A stretch of DNA of 64,000 bases from Pusillimonas minor (GTDB taxonomy: Bacteria > Pseudomonadota > Gammaproteobacteria > Burkholderiales > Burkholderiaceae_B), in contig NZ_JACJUU010000001.1 of assembly GCF_014237865.1 (NCBI RefSeq), positions 62,001 to 126,000 on the forward strand, read 5' to 3'. The notes below the pieces were generated by a model. The model searched no databases. It worked only from the letters and a program-made list of their open reading frames with translations, and had not been told where the DNA came from. Shown here one piece after another: positions 39,928 through 48,206 of the stretch. Numbering within the stretch: position 1 is the first letter of the stretch; each line of letters opens with the position of its first letter. The position numbers and the translations under genes were made by a program.

Positions 39928-40656
39928 ATGCAGAAAAAAATCACGCTGACATCCGATTCCCATCGTTGCTCGACTTGCATGCTTAACAGCCTGTGCCTTC
40001 CGGTGGGGATGTCAACCGTAGATATTGCGCGCTTCGAAGAAGTCGTCCAAGAACGCATTCGCGTACCCAAAGGCGACACCCTGTTCAACACAGGCGACCC
40101 TGCCCAGGCCATTTACGGCATTCGGGTGGGCTCAATGAAAACCCAGCTCGAAGATGCTACCGGCCATATCCAGGTGACGGGCTTTTTGTTGCCAGGCGAA
40201 ATCGTCGGGCTCGACGGTTTCCTGGAAGGCAAGCAGCTGTCGCACGCCATTGCCCTTGAAGACACCGAAGTGTGCGTGGCCCGGGTCAACGAAATTGACC
40301 GTGTTATCGCCCACGTACCCGCATTGCAGCACCAGTTGCGCAGGCTGACCAGCCAGGAAATCAAAAGGTCGCAGCAATTGGTCATGGCGTTGGGTGTGCT
40401 GCGCTCCGAACAACGTCTGGCCGCGTTTTTGGTCAATATGTCGCAACGGCTCTCCATTTTGGGGTATTCGTCAACCGAATTCATTTTGCGCATGAGCCGC
40501 GAAGAAATCGGCAGTTACCTGGGCCTGACCCTGGAAACCGTCAGCCGGTTGTTTTCGCGGTTTGCCAAAGAAAACCTCATCCGTATTCATCAGCGCGAAG
40601 TCCAGTTGCTCGACTTGCCCGCCCTGCGCGAACTTGCCGGCAGCGATTACGGCTAA
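39928..40656 (+). CDS. fnr: FNR-type oxygen-sensing regulator
   Basis: A 242-residue Crp/Fnr protein. Cys14, Cys17 and Cys23 plus Cys116 reproduce the exact spacing of the four iron-sulfur ligands of E. coli FNR (20, 23, 29, 122), so it should bind an oxygen-labile [4Fe-4S] cluster. The C-terminal HTH has LGLTLETVSRLFSRF with the E-x-x-S-R contact residues for TTGAT half-sites. It is convergent with the cbb3 oxidase operon, which has a perfect FNR box at its head. Confidence 0.95.
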   Translation: MQKKITLTSDSHRCSTCMLNSLCLPVGMSTVDIARFEEVVQERIRVPKGDTLFNTGDPAQAIYGIRVGSMKTQLEDATGHIQVTGFLLPGEIVGLDGFLEGKQLSHAIALEDTEVCVARVNEIDRVIAHVPALQHQLRRLTSQEIKRSQQLVMALGVLRSEQRLAAFLVNMSQRLSILGYSSTEFILRMSREEIGSYLGLTLETVSRLFSRFAKENLIRIHQREVQLLDLPALRELAGSDYG

Positions 40657-40669
40657 ACCCCGGCGCGCA

Positions 40670-40918
40670 TTACAAGCCATCGTCTTTCAGTTTTGCCGGC
40701 CCCTCGGGGGGCGCCATGTAAAGCGTCAGCGCACTCGACAACGCCGTGACCACCCAGAAAATAAAAAAGCCTGCGGTGTACACAACCTCGCGACTGAAAT
40801 GCATTGAACCAAACACGGCAATATCTAAAGGGTCGACCAACGCGAACACTGCGGCACTACCTGCCCCTGCCAGCAAAAAAGACGGCCATAAAATCCACAT
40901 TAAAGAATAGCGACTCAT
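40670..40918 (-). CDS. Small membrane protein at the end of the cbb3 operon
   Basis: An 82-residue protein with two predicted membrane helices (LMWILWPSFLLAGAGSAAVF and a second around VVYTAGFFIFWVVTALSSAL). No named family is recognised. Its start overlaps the stop of the FixH-like gene by four bases (ATGA), so it belongs to the cbb3 cluster and may assist oxidase assembly. Confidence 0.75.
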   Translation of the reverse strand: MSRYSLMWILWPSFLLAGAGSAAVFALVDPLDIAVFGSMHFSREVVYTAGFFIFWVVTALSSALTLYMAPPEGPAKLKDDGL

Positions 40919-41163
40919 GGCGCACCCCGTGCGTCGTTTTGCGATACCGCCGATGGGGCCTGTGGGCTGCGTTCGGGGCCGACGCGTTTAACGACCAAAC
41001 CCTGCCGCACGCCGCCGTCGGTAATGGCTTCGCCACTAAAATGCTTGACCGCCAGTGCGATGGTGATGGCGCACCCCACCAACGCCAGAAATGGCCCGGC
41101 CATAATGATCCAGGGCCACGGTTCTTTCCACCAGGGGTTGGTTGTGTTGTTTTGCTCAGTCAT
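40915..41163 (-). CDS. Short FixH-like protein
   Basis: An 82-residue protein with one membrane helix after a WWKEPWPW segment and then GGVRQGLVV, which align with the start of FixH/CcoH family proteins. The usual periplasmic domain (family length often 150 or more) is missing, replaced by a short polar tail. CcoH-type proteins assist cbb3 oxidase assembly. GGTGGAG precedes the ATG; it follows ccoG by 25 bases. Confidence 0.7.
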   Translation of the reverse strand: MTEQNNTTNPWWKEPWPWIIMAGPFLALVGCAITIALAVKHFSGEAITDGGVRQGLVVKRVGPERSPQAPSAVSQNDARGAP

Positions 41164-41188
41164 GGCTCCACCTGATTATTGTTCGGGT

Positions 41189-42697
41189 TTACTGAGGTAC
41201 ATAAAAACTGGTTTTTTCTGTAACATTGTGCGGTGCAATTTCGGGGTTCAGGTCGGAGACGATAATTGAAATATCGTGCATGCCCGGCTGTACCTGACCG
41301 GCCGGCGCGCGCACAATAACCGGCACCAACCTGTTGGCCGAACCATCCACATAAAAATAAGAACGTTGTGCATTTTCGGCCAAGGCAATCGACAGCCCGG
41401 GCAAGCCATCGGCACGCAATTGCAAGGTCAGCGGTGCTTCGCTGGTATTCATGACTTGCAGCCGGTACACGTTTTCTATCAGGCCGCCGGCCACTTCGCG
41501 ACCCAGCGCCCCCCGATCCCGGATAACGTCGACCTTAAGCGTTTCGCGTACGACCAGGGCATACAAGAAGCCGGCCGTAATGACCACCAGCAAACCGATG
41601 TAAAACAACACGCGCGGCCGAAACACACGCTTGCGCGCTTGGGTTTGGCTCAGGCGCTCGGTGATCGCCGAGCCCGATGTATAGCGTATCAGGCCTTTCG
41701 GGTAGTCCATTTTGTCCATCACCTGGTCGCAGGCATCGACACAGGCCCCGCAACCAATGCACATGTACTGCAGACCATCGCGGATATCGATGCCCGTCGG
41801 GCAAACCTGCACGCAAAGACTGCAGTCGACGCAATCGCCCATCCCGGCTTCTTTATGATCGATGCGCCGCGAACGCCCGCCCCGCGGCTCACCCCGGACA
41901 TGGTCGTATGTGACGACAAAGGTATCGTCGTCGACCATCACGCTTTGAAACCGCGCATACGGGCACATGTACTTGCATACCGCTTCGCGCATGAAACCGG
42001 CATTTCCCCAGGTGGCAAAGGCGTAAAACACCATCCAGAACCACTGCCAGGGGCCCAGCGACAGCGCCAGAAGACCTGCACCCAGCTCGCGAATAGGCGC
42101 AAAGTAACCAATGAACGTAAAACCCGTCCAGAAGGCAATGAGTACCCAGACGGTGTGTTTAGCCGCTTTCAGCCGGAATTTTCGAAACGACAGGGGTTGC
42201 TCGTCGAGGCGGATACGCGCCAGGCGGTCGCCCTCGATTTTGCGCTCGACCCACATGAAAATTTCGGTGTAAACAGTTTGAGGGCAGGCATACCCGCAAA
42301 ACAATCGCCCCGCAATGGCGGTAAACAAGAACAGCGACAACGCCGACAAGACCAGCAACACGGCCAAATACACGACGTCTTGTGGCCACAACACCATGCC
42401 GAAAATATAAAACTTACGCGCGCCCAGGTCGAAAAGCACCGCCTGGCGCCCGCCCCACTCGAGCCATGGCAACCCATAGAAAATAATCTGGGTAAAAAAC
42501 ACCATGATGATGCGCCACCGGGCAAAAATACCACTGACAGCACGCGGGTAAATTTTGCGGCGTACATCGGCCAGCGCTTGTTCAACCTGGGGCGACGCGC
42601 CCCTGGACGCCGTCGCCTCGACCCTGGGCGGCTGCCACGCGGGGATGGGCTGATCCCCGGTTAAGGGTTCAGTAGAGACGACGGGTTTCTTGTCCAT
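41189..42697 (-). CDS. ccoG: Cytochrome c oxidase accessory protein CcoG (FixG/RdxA)
   Basis: A 502-residue membrane-bound iron-sulfur protein. It has several membrane helices, the CGYACPQTVYTE and CKYMCPYARFQ cysteine motifs, two ferredoxin-like clusters (CVDCSLCVQVCPTGID and CIGCGACVDACD) and a C-terminal Ig-like periplasmic domain. CcoG reduces copper(II) for cbb3 oxidase assembly. Part of the ccoNOQPG-fixH-like operon. Confidence 0.95.
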   Translation of the reverse strand: MDKKPVVSTEPLTGDQPIPAWQPPRVEATASRGASPQVEQALADVRRKIYPRAVSGIFARWRIIMVFFTQIIFYGLPWLEWGGRQAVLFDLGARKFYIFGMVLWPQDVVYLAVLLVLSALSLFLFTAIAGRLFCGYACPQTVYTEIFMWVERKIEGDRLARIRLDEQPLSFRKFRLKAAKHTVWVLIAFWTGFTFIGYFAPIRELGAGLLALSLGPWQWFWMVFYAFATWGNAGFMREAVCKYMCPYARFQSVMVDDDTFVVTYDHVRGEPRGGRSRRIDHKEAGMGDCVDCSLCVQVCPTGIDIRDGLQYMCIGCGACVDACDQVMDKMDYPKGLIRYTSGSAITERLSQTQARKRVFRPRVLFYIGLLVVITAGFLYALVVRETLKVDVIRDRGALGREVAGGLIENVYRLQVMNTSEAPLTLQLRADGLPGLSIALAENAQRSYFYVDGSANRLVPVIVRAPAGQVQPGMHDISIIVSDLNPEIAPHNVTEKTSFYVPQ

Positions 42698-42708
42698 GAT
42701 GCTTCCGG

Positions 42709-43611
42709 CTAGTTGTTAGACAAACCCCAGACGTATGCCGTCAGCATACGGATCTGCTCTGGCGTAAGAATGCCCTCTTGGGCCGGCATCTGGTTGTTCC
42801 GGCCGCTCATGATGGTTTGGACAATCGTTGCCGACGAGCTGCCGTACAGCCATACATCGTCGGTAAGATTGGGGGCTCCCAAGGCCTGGTTGCCCTTGCC
42901 GTCAACCCCGTGGCAAGCCGCACAGAACGTTTCGAAGCCGCGCTTGCCGGGCACCACCATTAGAGGGTCGCTGGCCAGGCCCGACAACGACCTGACATAC
43001 TGGGCAATAGCCGCGGCCTCGTCGGGTTTGACCTGGGCTGCCATGGGCGGCATGATGCCGTGACGACCCTTGGTGATGGACTGCATGATTTGCTCGGGAG
43101 AGCCGCCATACAGCCAGTCGGTATCGGTCAGGTTGGGGAAACTGGGTGCCCCCTTGGCGTCGGAACCGTGGCACTGGGCACAGGCGTTCAAGAATAAACG
43201 CTGCCCGATCTCGCGGGCCTGCTGCTCTTTGGCAATTTCGGGAATGGGCATTGCCTCGTAGCGTTGATACACCGGCCGGATTTTTTCGGCCAGTTCGGCT
43301 TGTGCCTGCTTGACCGACTCGGCCGTTGAATAATTAAGCACCCCCTGAAACGTCCCCAGGCCCGGATACAAAACAAGGTAACCCAAACTGAATACGCACA
43401 GCAGCACATAGAACACCGTCCACCAGCGCGGCACGGGGTTGTTCAGTTCGGTCAGGTCGCCATCCCAGACGTGGCCGGTATCTTGTACCTGCTTGACGTC
43501 TTTGCCCAACCATCGGCGTTGTGTAAACAGCAGCCAGACGCAAAAGGCAATACCCAGCAGGGTAATGATGGTAATGAAATACCCCCAGAAACCACTGAAA
43601 AAGTCACTCAT
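42709..43611 (-). CDS. ccoP: cbb3-type cytochrome c oxidase subunit III (diheme)
   Basis: A 300-residue subunit with two N-terminal membrane helices (FFSGFWGYFITIITLLGIAF and a second near residue 70) and two c-type heme sites, CAQCH and CAACH. It receives electrons from cytochrome c for the oxidase. Start at 43611 behind GGGGG; it overlaps the end of ccoQ by 8 bases. Confidence 0.95.
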   Translation of the reverse strand: MSDFFSGFWGYFITIITLLGIAFCVWLLFTQRRWLGKDVKQVQDTGHVWDGDLTELNNPVPRWWTVFYVLLCVFSLGYLVLYPGLGTFQGVLNYSTAESVKQAQAELAEKIRPVYQRYEAMPIPEIAKEQQAREIGQRLFLNACAQCHGSDAKGAPSFPNLTDTDWLYGGSPEQIMQSITKGRHGIMPPMAAQVKPDEAAAIAQYVRSLSGLASDPLMVVPGKRGFETFCAACHGVDGKGNQALGAPNLTDDVWLYGSSSATIVQTIMSGRNNQMPAQEGILTPEQIRMLTAYVWGLSNN

Positions 43612-43807
43612 GAGAACCCCCTTGTGGCTGACGGCCCGACGGCAACGTACTGCCGTTGCCCGCGGTGGCGGCTTCGTCGGGAAGTGCGAATGGCAGCATG
43701 GCGGCTTCTTGGTTGGCTTTGGCGCGACCCTTAGAGAACGCCCAGAACACAATGCCCAAAAAGGTCACCAGTGCAATTAAAGTAACAATGCCGTTAAGAA
43801 CGCCCAT
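43604..43807 (-). CDS. ccoQ: cbb3-type cytochrome c oxidase subunit CcoQ
   Basis: A 67-residue protein with one membrane helix (IVTLIALVTFLGIVFWAF) and a polar tail, at the standard position between ccoO and ccoP. It stabilises the oxidase complex. GGGAG precedes the start. Confidence 0.9.
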   Translation of the reverse strand: MGVLNGIVTLIALVTFLGIVFWAFSKGRAKANQEAAMLPFALPDEAATAGNGSTLPSGRQPQGGSHE

Positions 43808-43809
43808 GA

Positions 43810-44469
43810 TCAGCGACTCCCTTCTGCCACGGCCTTGGCGGCCGCTTCGCGACCGGCCACGCCCAGACTTTGTAAATAGGCCACCATGGCGTCTTCTTCG
43901 GTTTTGCCTTTAAGCTGCGCCGGTGCCGTCTCGATTTGTTCGTCGGTATAAGGCACCCCCAGCACACGCAACGCGCGCATGCGTGCCTGCACGTCGGCGC
44001 CTTCAACCGTGTTTTGTGCCAGCCACGGATACGCCGGCATGTTCGACTCTTTGACCAGGTCGCGGGGGTTGCGCAGGTGCACGCGATGCCATTCGTCGGA
44101 ATAACGCCCGCCGACACGCGCCAGGTCGGGACCAGTACGCTTGGACCCCCACAGGAAGGGGTAGTCGTAGACGAACTCTCCTGCTAAAGAATACGGGCCG
44201 TAACGCTGGACTTCGGACTGCAGCATGCGAATTTGCTGCGAGTGGCAACCCACACAGCCTTCGCGAATGTACAGGTCGCGCCCCACCAGTTGCAGGGCCT
44301 CGTAGGGCTTGACGCCCTCGGTCGGCTGCGTGGTGGAGTGCTGAAAGAACAGCGGAACGATCTGGACCAGACCGGCAAAACTGACCACCAGAATGCTGGC
44401 GATAATCATCCAGCCAATATTGGTTTCGAGGGTGTCGTGACTGAAAAATTTCTTTTTCTCGTTGGCCAT
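43810..44469 (-). CDS. ccoO: cbb3-type cytochrome c oxidase subunit II (monoheme)
   Basis: A 219-residue subunit with an N-terminal membrane helix ([20 protein letters not shown]) and a c-type heme site, CVGCH, with the family's [26 protein letters not shown] precedes the start. It follows ccoN by 11 bases. Confidence 0.96.
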   Translation of the reverse strand: MANEKKKFFSHDTLETNIGWMIIASILVVSFAGLVQIVPLFFQHSTTQPTEGVKPYEALQLVGRDLYIREGCVGCHSQQIRMLQSEVQRYGPYSLAGEFVYDYPFLWGSKRTGPDLARVGGRYSDEWHRVHLRNPRDLVKESNMPAYPWLAQNTVEGADVQARMRALRVLGVPYTDEQIETAPAQLKGKTEEDAMVAYLQSLGVAGREAAAKAVAEGSR

Positions 44470-44480
44470 GTTGTTTCTCC

Positions 44481-45986
44481 TTATGCCGATGCAGTGCCAG
44501 TCACGGCTTTGTCGGAAGCGGGCCCGACCAGTGCAGGGTCGGTGCTGTCGGGGTTGTACAGATAAACCCGGGGATTAGGTTTGGGTTGGCCCACAACCGT
44601 TTTGAACGTGTTCCAGGCCATCAGCAACATGCCCGACAAGAACATGATCCCGCCCAGCAAGCGGATGAAATACAAGGGATAGGTCGCCTTGACGGATTCG
44701 ACGAAGCTGTAGGTCAGTGTGCCGTCATCGCCAGTGGCGCGCCACATCAGGCCCTGCATGACACCCGCTACCCACATTGAGGCGATATACAGCACAACAC
44801 CAATGGTGGCGAGCCAGAAATGCAGTTCGACCTGTTTCATGCTGGCCATAGTGGTACGCCCGTACAGGCGGGGAATAAGGTAATACAGCGACCCGAAAAT
44901 CGTCATGGACACCCAACCCAGCGCGCCCGCGTGCACGTGCCCGACCGTCCAGTCGGTGTAGTGCGACAAGGCGTTAACCGTACGGATGGACATCATCGAG
45001 CCTTCGAAGGTGGACATCCCGTAGAACGAGAGCCCCACCACCAAAAACTTGAGGATCGGGTCGGTGCGCAGCTTGTGCCAGGCCCCCGACAAGGTCATGA
45101 TGCCGTTGATCATGCCGCCCCACGAAGGCGCCAGCAAAATCAATGAAAACACCATACCCAGGGCTTGGGTCCAGTCGGGCAACGAGGTGTAGTGCAAGTG
45201 ATGAGGGCCGGCCCACATATAGGTAAAGGCCAGTGCCCAGAAGTGCACAATCGACAAGCGATACGAATAAATGGGGCGCTCGGCCTGCTTGGGCACAAAG
45301 TAGTACATCATGCCCAGAAAGCTGGTGGTCAGGAAAAAGCCCACCGCATTGTGGCCGTACCACCATTGCACCATGGCGTCTTGCACACCCGAATACGCCG
45401 AGTACGATTTCCACATCGAAACCGGGATTTCGATGTTGTTGAAAATGTGCAAAATGGCGATGGTAAGAATGTACGAGCCAAAAAACCAGTTAGCCACGTA
45501 AATATGGCGCACCCGGCGTTTGACAATTGTGCCGAAAAACACCACCGCGTAAGCTACCCACACCAGGGTGATCAGGATATCGATAGGCCATTCGTATTCG
45601 GCGTATTCTTTAGTGCTGGTAAAGCCCATGGGCAGAGTCAAAAAGCCCGCCAGCAAACATGCTTGCCAGCCCCAAAACGTAAACGCCGCCAGCTTGTCGG
45701 AAAACAGCCTGACCTGACAGGTGCGTTGCACGACGTAGTAAGACGTGGCAAACAGCGCCGTACCGCCAAATGCAAAAATGACGGTGTTGGTGTGCACCGG
45801 CCGCAAACGGCCATAGCTTAGCCATGGCGTATTGAAATTGAGTTCCGGCCAGAACAACTGCGCCGCAATCAATACGCCCACCGCCATGCCGATAACACCC
45901 CAAAATATGGTCATGATGGTGAACTGCCGCACCACACCATAATTGAAGGTCTCGGCCTGTTTCCCCAGCGTACCGGAAGTGCCCAT
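44481..45986 (-). CDS. ccoN: cbb3-type cytochrome c oxidase subunit I
   Basis: A 501-residue heme-copper oxidase catalytic subunit with about twelve membrane helices. Heme and copper ligands are visible in [27 protein letters not shown] and [12 protein letters not shown]. It reduces oxygen at high affinity under microaerobic conditions. AGGGGA precedes the ATG. It lies 43 bases downstream of ccoS. Confidence 0.97.
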   Translation of the reverse strand: MGTSGTLGKQAETFNYGVVRQFTIMTIFWGVIGMAVGVLIAAQLFWPELNFNTPWLSYGRLRPVHTNTVIFAFGGTALFATSYYVVQRTCQVRLFSDKLAAFTFWGWQACLLAGFLTLPMGFTSTKEYAEYEWPIDILITLVWVAYAVVFFGTIVKRRVRHIYVANWFFGSYILTIAILHIFNNIEIPVSMWKSYSAYSGVQDAMVQWWYGHNAVGFFLTTSFLGMMYYFVPKQAERPIYSYRLSIVHFWALAFTYMWAGPHHLHYTSLPDWTQALGMVFSLILLAPSWGGMINGIMTLSGAWHKLRTDPILKFLVVGLSFYGMSTFEGSMMSIRTVNALSHYTDWTVGHVHAGALGWVSMTIFGSLYYLIPRLYGRTTMASMKQVELHFWLATIGVVLYIASMWVAGVMQGLMWRATGDDGTLTYSFVESVKATYPLYFIRLLGGIMFLSGMLLMAWNTFKTVVGQPKPNPRVYLYNPDSTDPALVGPASDKAVTGTASA

Positions 45987-46029
45987 GAGAATCCCCTAAT
46001 TACAAAAGTAAAACAAATATTGTTGTTAA

Positions 46030-46215
46030 TTAAAGCGTGTCGCCCGGCTTGCCGCCCTCTTTGGGCGCTACGGTCGTGTCGTCATCGTCGAGAATAGACC
46101 GCGCGGCCTCGTCAGCGTCGTCGAACTGGCCCGAAAAAATGGCCCACCAAAATGCAATACCGATAACCACCACCAAAACCAGCGAAATGGGCAACAACAG
46201 ATACAACGCGCCCAT
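46030..46215 (-). CDS. ccoS: cbb3-type oxidase assembly protein CcoS
   Basis: A 61-residue protein with one N-terminal membrane helix (LYLLLPISLVLVVVIGIAFW) followed by the conserved WAIFSGQFDD and an acidic tail, typical of CcoS. It is needed to mature the oxidase cofactors. It begins 9 bases after the truncated ccoI homologue. Confidence 0.93.
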   Translation of the reverse strand: MGALYLLLPISLVLVVVIGIAFWWAIFSGQFDDADEAARSILDDDDTTVAPKEGGKPGDTL

Positions 46216-46224
46216 AGTATTGCC

Positions 46225-47202
46225 CTATACCTGAACAGCTGCTGACAACCGCAACGATGGCGGCACCGACATACGCCGGTACAGGCGCCAGGCATTGGCA
46301 GCTACCGCCAACGACGACACCAGCATGGTGATGGCAGCCAACCACGGCTGGACATAACCCATGGCCGCCAATGGTGTCAGCAGCAAATGCCAGGCCATCG
46401 ACCCGTAAAGACTTTGATTGGCGGTTCGACGAGTGGACAACACCAGCGCGTCGAGCTCGGTTTGTGTCAGGTCGGGGCGCTCGAGGGCTACGGCATGCGC
46501 GGCCGACACAGCTGTAGGCACAGACATAGCCAAAGCGCAGGGACAGCTGATAACCAGCAATGCCACGGTGACGGCCACGGCATGTTCGGGTGCATACGAA
46601 AGCCAGAAGGCACCCGCGGCAAAGGCCAGTGCCAATTGCGCAATGGTGAACCACAGCGCGACACGATCGGCGCCTGCCGACATTAGCGCGCGGGCCGACT
46701 CGATGTGCCGATGCACAGGGCCCGATTGTTTACCAGCCGGGCCGGCGGCCTGACGGGCGCAGAATTCCAGATAGCGGGCTGTGAGCAAAAAGGCCACAAA
46801 CATGGTGACCGACTCGAAGTAGACTTCGCCCTGGTTGACCCAGGTGGCATAGGTGCTGGGAATGAACGCAGCCAAAATACCCAACGCCACCGGGACATCC
46901 ATACTGACCGACGCCTGGCGCAGCCGCGCAAAAGCGCCCCGCCACACAGGCCAGGCACAGTACAACACTACGGGAACGGTAAGAACCAGACTAAGCCAGT
47001 TAAGCAACACAATGGCTTCGTCAAGGAAAGAGAGGTCTTCGGGGGACATGGGCCGGTGGCGCACATACCCCGGGAACGCGAACATCATGACTTGCATCAT
47101 GCCGAGCCAGGCCAGCCCCAAACGCGCGAGCATGTGACGCCGGTCGTTGCGATCGGCATCGGACAAGTTTTTAGGGGGGGCGAATAGCGTCCAGGGTGAC
47201 AT
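46225..47202 (-). CDS. CcoI-like P-type ATPase reduced to its membrane domain
   Basis: A 325-residue protein at the normal ccoI position. It aligns with the copper ATPase CcoI through all the membrane parts: TM1-4 (about 28-145), the pair holding the copper motif CPC at residues 220-222 (VISCPCALAMSVPTAVSAAH) and the last pair (PWLAAITMLVSSLAVAANAW). The N-terminal metal-binding domain, the actuator domain (TGE), and the whole phosphorylation/nucleotide domain (DKTGT, GDGxND) are absent. The frame is intact and codon use normal, so it is not a fresh frameshift. It cannot hydrolyse ATP as a P-type pump; it may be a copper channel or scaffold for oxidase assembly. Function is inference. Confidence 0.85.
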   Translation of the reverse strand: MSPWTLFAPPKNLSDADRNDRRHMLARLGLAWLGMMQVMMFAFPGYVRHRPMSPEDLSFLDEAIVLLNWLSLVLTVPVVLYCAWPVWRGAFARLRQASVSMDVPVALGILAAFIPSTYATWVNQGEVYFESVTMFVAFLLTARYLEFCARQAAGPAGKQSGPVHRHIESARALMSAGADRVALWFTIAQLALAFAAGAFWLSYAPEHAVAVTVALLVISCPCALAMSVPTAVSAAHAVALERPDLTQTELDALVLSTRRTANQSLYGSMAWHLLLTPLAAMGYVQPWLAAITMLVSSLAVAANAWRLYRRMSVPPSLRLSAAVQV

Positions 47203-47237
47203 GTTTAAAACCGTACATGAAAGATAGGTTTAGACGC

Positions 47238-47251
47238 TTGATCAAAATCAA
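47238..47251. promoter_or_regulatory. FNR box
   Basis: TTGATCAAAATCAA matches the FNR consensus TTGAT-N4-ATCAA perfectly. It lies 36 bases upstream of the ccoI-like start (minus) and 63 bases upstream of queF (plus), and overlaps the -35 region of a plus-strand promoter. Confidence 0.85.
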
Positions 47252-47264
47252 GACCCGCTACAAT
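47238..47264 (+). promoter_or_regulatory. Probable queF promoter
   Basis: TACAAT at 47259-47264 lies 15-16 bases after TTGATC/CTTGAT, which is part of the FNR box. Binding of FNR here would be expected to block this promoter. Confidence 0.4.
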
Positions 47265-47313
47265 GCAAAAACTTTGGCCTATAGGGCCTGATCACCGTTT
47301 TTATATTGTCACC

Positions 47314-48138
47314 ATGAGCCATTCCGACCTTGTTAACGCGCCGCTGGGCCATGACGTTGTCTACCCCACAACTTACGATGCCTCTTTATTGTTCCCGATT
47401 GCGCGGGCCAACAACCGGGCCGGCCTGGGCAGCCTGCCGGCCTGGCACGGTGCCGACATCTGGACGGCCTACGAACTGTCGTGGCTAAATGCCAAGGGCA
47501 AACCCGTCGTGGCCATGGGCCGTTTTACCCTGCCCCACAGCACGCCCTTTTTAATCGAATCCAAGTCATTCAAGCTGTACCTGAATTCATTCAACGAGAG
47601 CCGCTTCGCGCACATTGAAGACGTCAAGCAACTGATGCAAAAAGACCTTGATGCAGCCAGTGGCGGGACAGTTCAGATTGAAATCGAACCTTTGCAAGCC
47701 GGCCTCGAAGTGTCTTGCCGCGCCATGCACGGCGAAAACATTGACGATATTGATGTAGAAATTACCCGCTACCAGCCCGCGCCCGACCTGCTGCAGTGCG
47801 ACCGGGGGCAAATCGTTACCGAAACACTGACCTCTGACTTGTTGAAATCGAACTGCCCGGTAACCGGCCAGCCCGACTGGGGCAGCGTGCAAATTGAATA
47901 CACGGGCCCCAAGCTAGACCGTGCTGCCTTGCTGAAATATATCGTGTCGCTGCGCCAACACAACGAGTTTCATGAGCATTGTGTTGAAAAAATGTACTGC
48001 GACCTTTGGCACCTGTGCGAACCCAGCGCATTACAGGTTTATGCGCGCTACACCCGTCGTGGCGGGCTAGACATCAACCCCTGGCGCAGCAGCAACCCAA
48101 CGGCCCAGGTCTTGGTGCAACGCACGCCACGCCAGTAA
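47314..48138 (+). CDS. queF: NADPH-dependent 7-cyano-7-deazaguanine reductase
   Basis: A 274-residue protein of the long (YqcD) QueF type, two tunnelling-fold domains. It has the QueF motif with ESKSFKLYLNSFN and the active-site Cys in LKSNCPVTGQPDWG, and FHEHCVEKMYCDL near the C-terminus. It reduces preQ0 to preQ1 for queuosine. The start at 47314 (MSHSDLVN) matches the family; an upstream ATG at 47263 falls before the likely transcription start. Confidence 0.95.
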   Translation: MSHSDLVNAPLGHDVVYPTTYDASLLFPIARANNRAGLGSLPAWHGADIWTAYELSWLNAKGKPVVAMGRFTLPHSTPFLIESKSFKLYLNSFNESRFAHIEDVKQLMQKDLDAASGGTVQIEIEPLQAGLEVSCRAMHGENIDDIDVEITRYQPAPDLLQCDRGQIVTETLTSDLLKSNCPVTGQPDWGSVQIEYTGPKLDRAALLKYIVSLRQHNEFHEHCVEKMYCDLWHLCEPSALQVYARYTRRGGLDINPWRSSNPTAQVLVQRTPRQ

Positions 48139-48153
48139 GTAACTACCGCATTA

Positions 48154-48180
48154 CTTTAAGCGCCGGCAAGGCGCTTAAAG
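48154..48180. terminator. Bidirectional terminator-like hairpin
   Basis: CTTTAAGCGCC (48154-48164) pairs perfectly with GGCGCTTAAAG (48170-48180), loop GGCAA, between the convergent queF and MFS genes. Confidence 0.6.
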
Positions 48181-48206
48181 AAACAGCCTGAACAAAGTGG
48201 CGACGC

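Noticed and set aside
41276-42664. A 462-codon open frame on the plus strand opposite ccoG.
   Set aside because: ccoG on the minus strand has clear motifs over the full length; the antisense frame has no family features and arises from the G/C-rich third positions.
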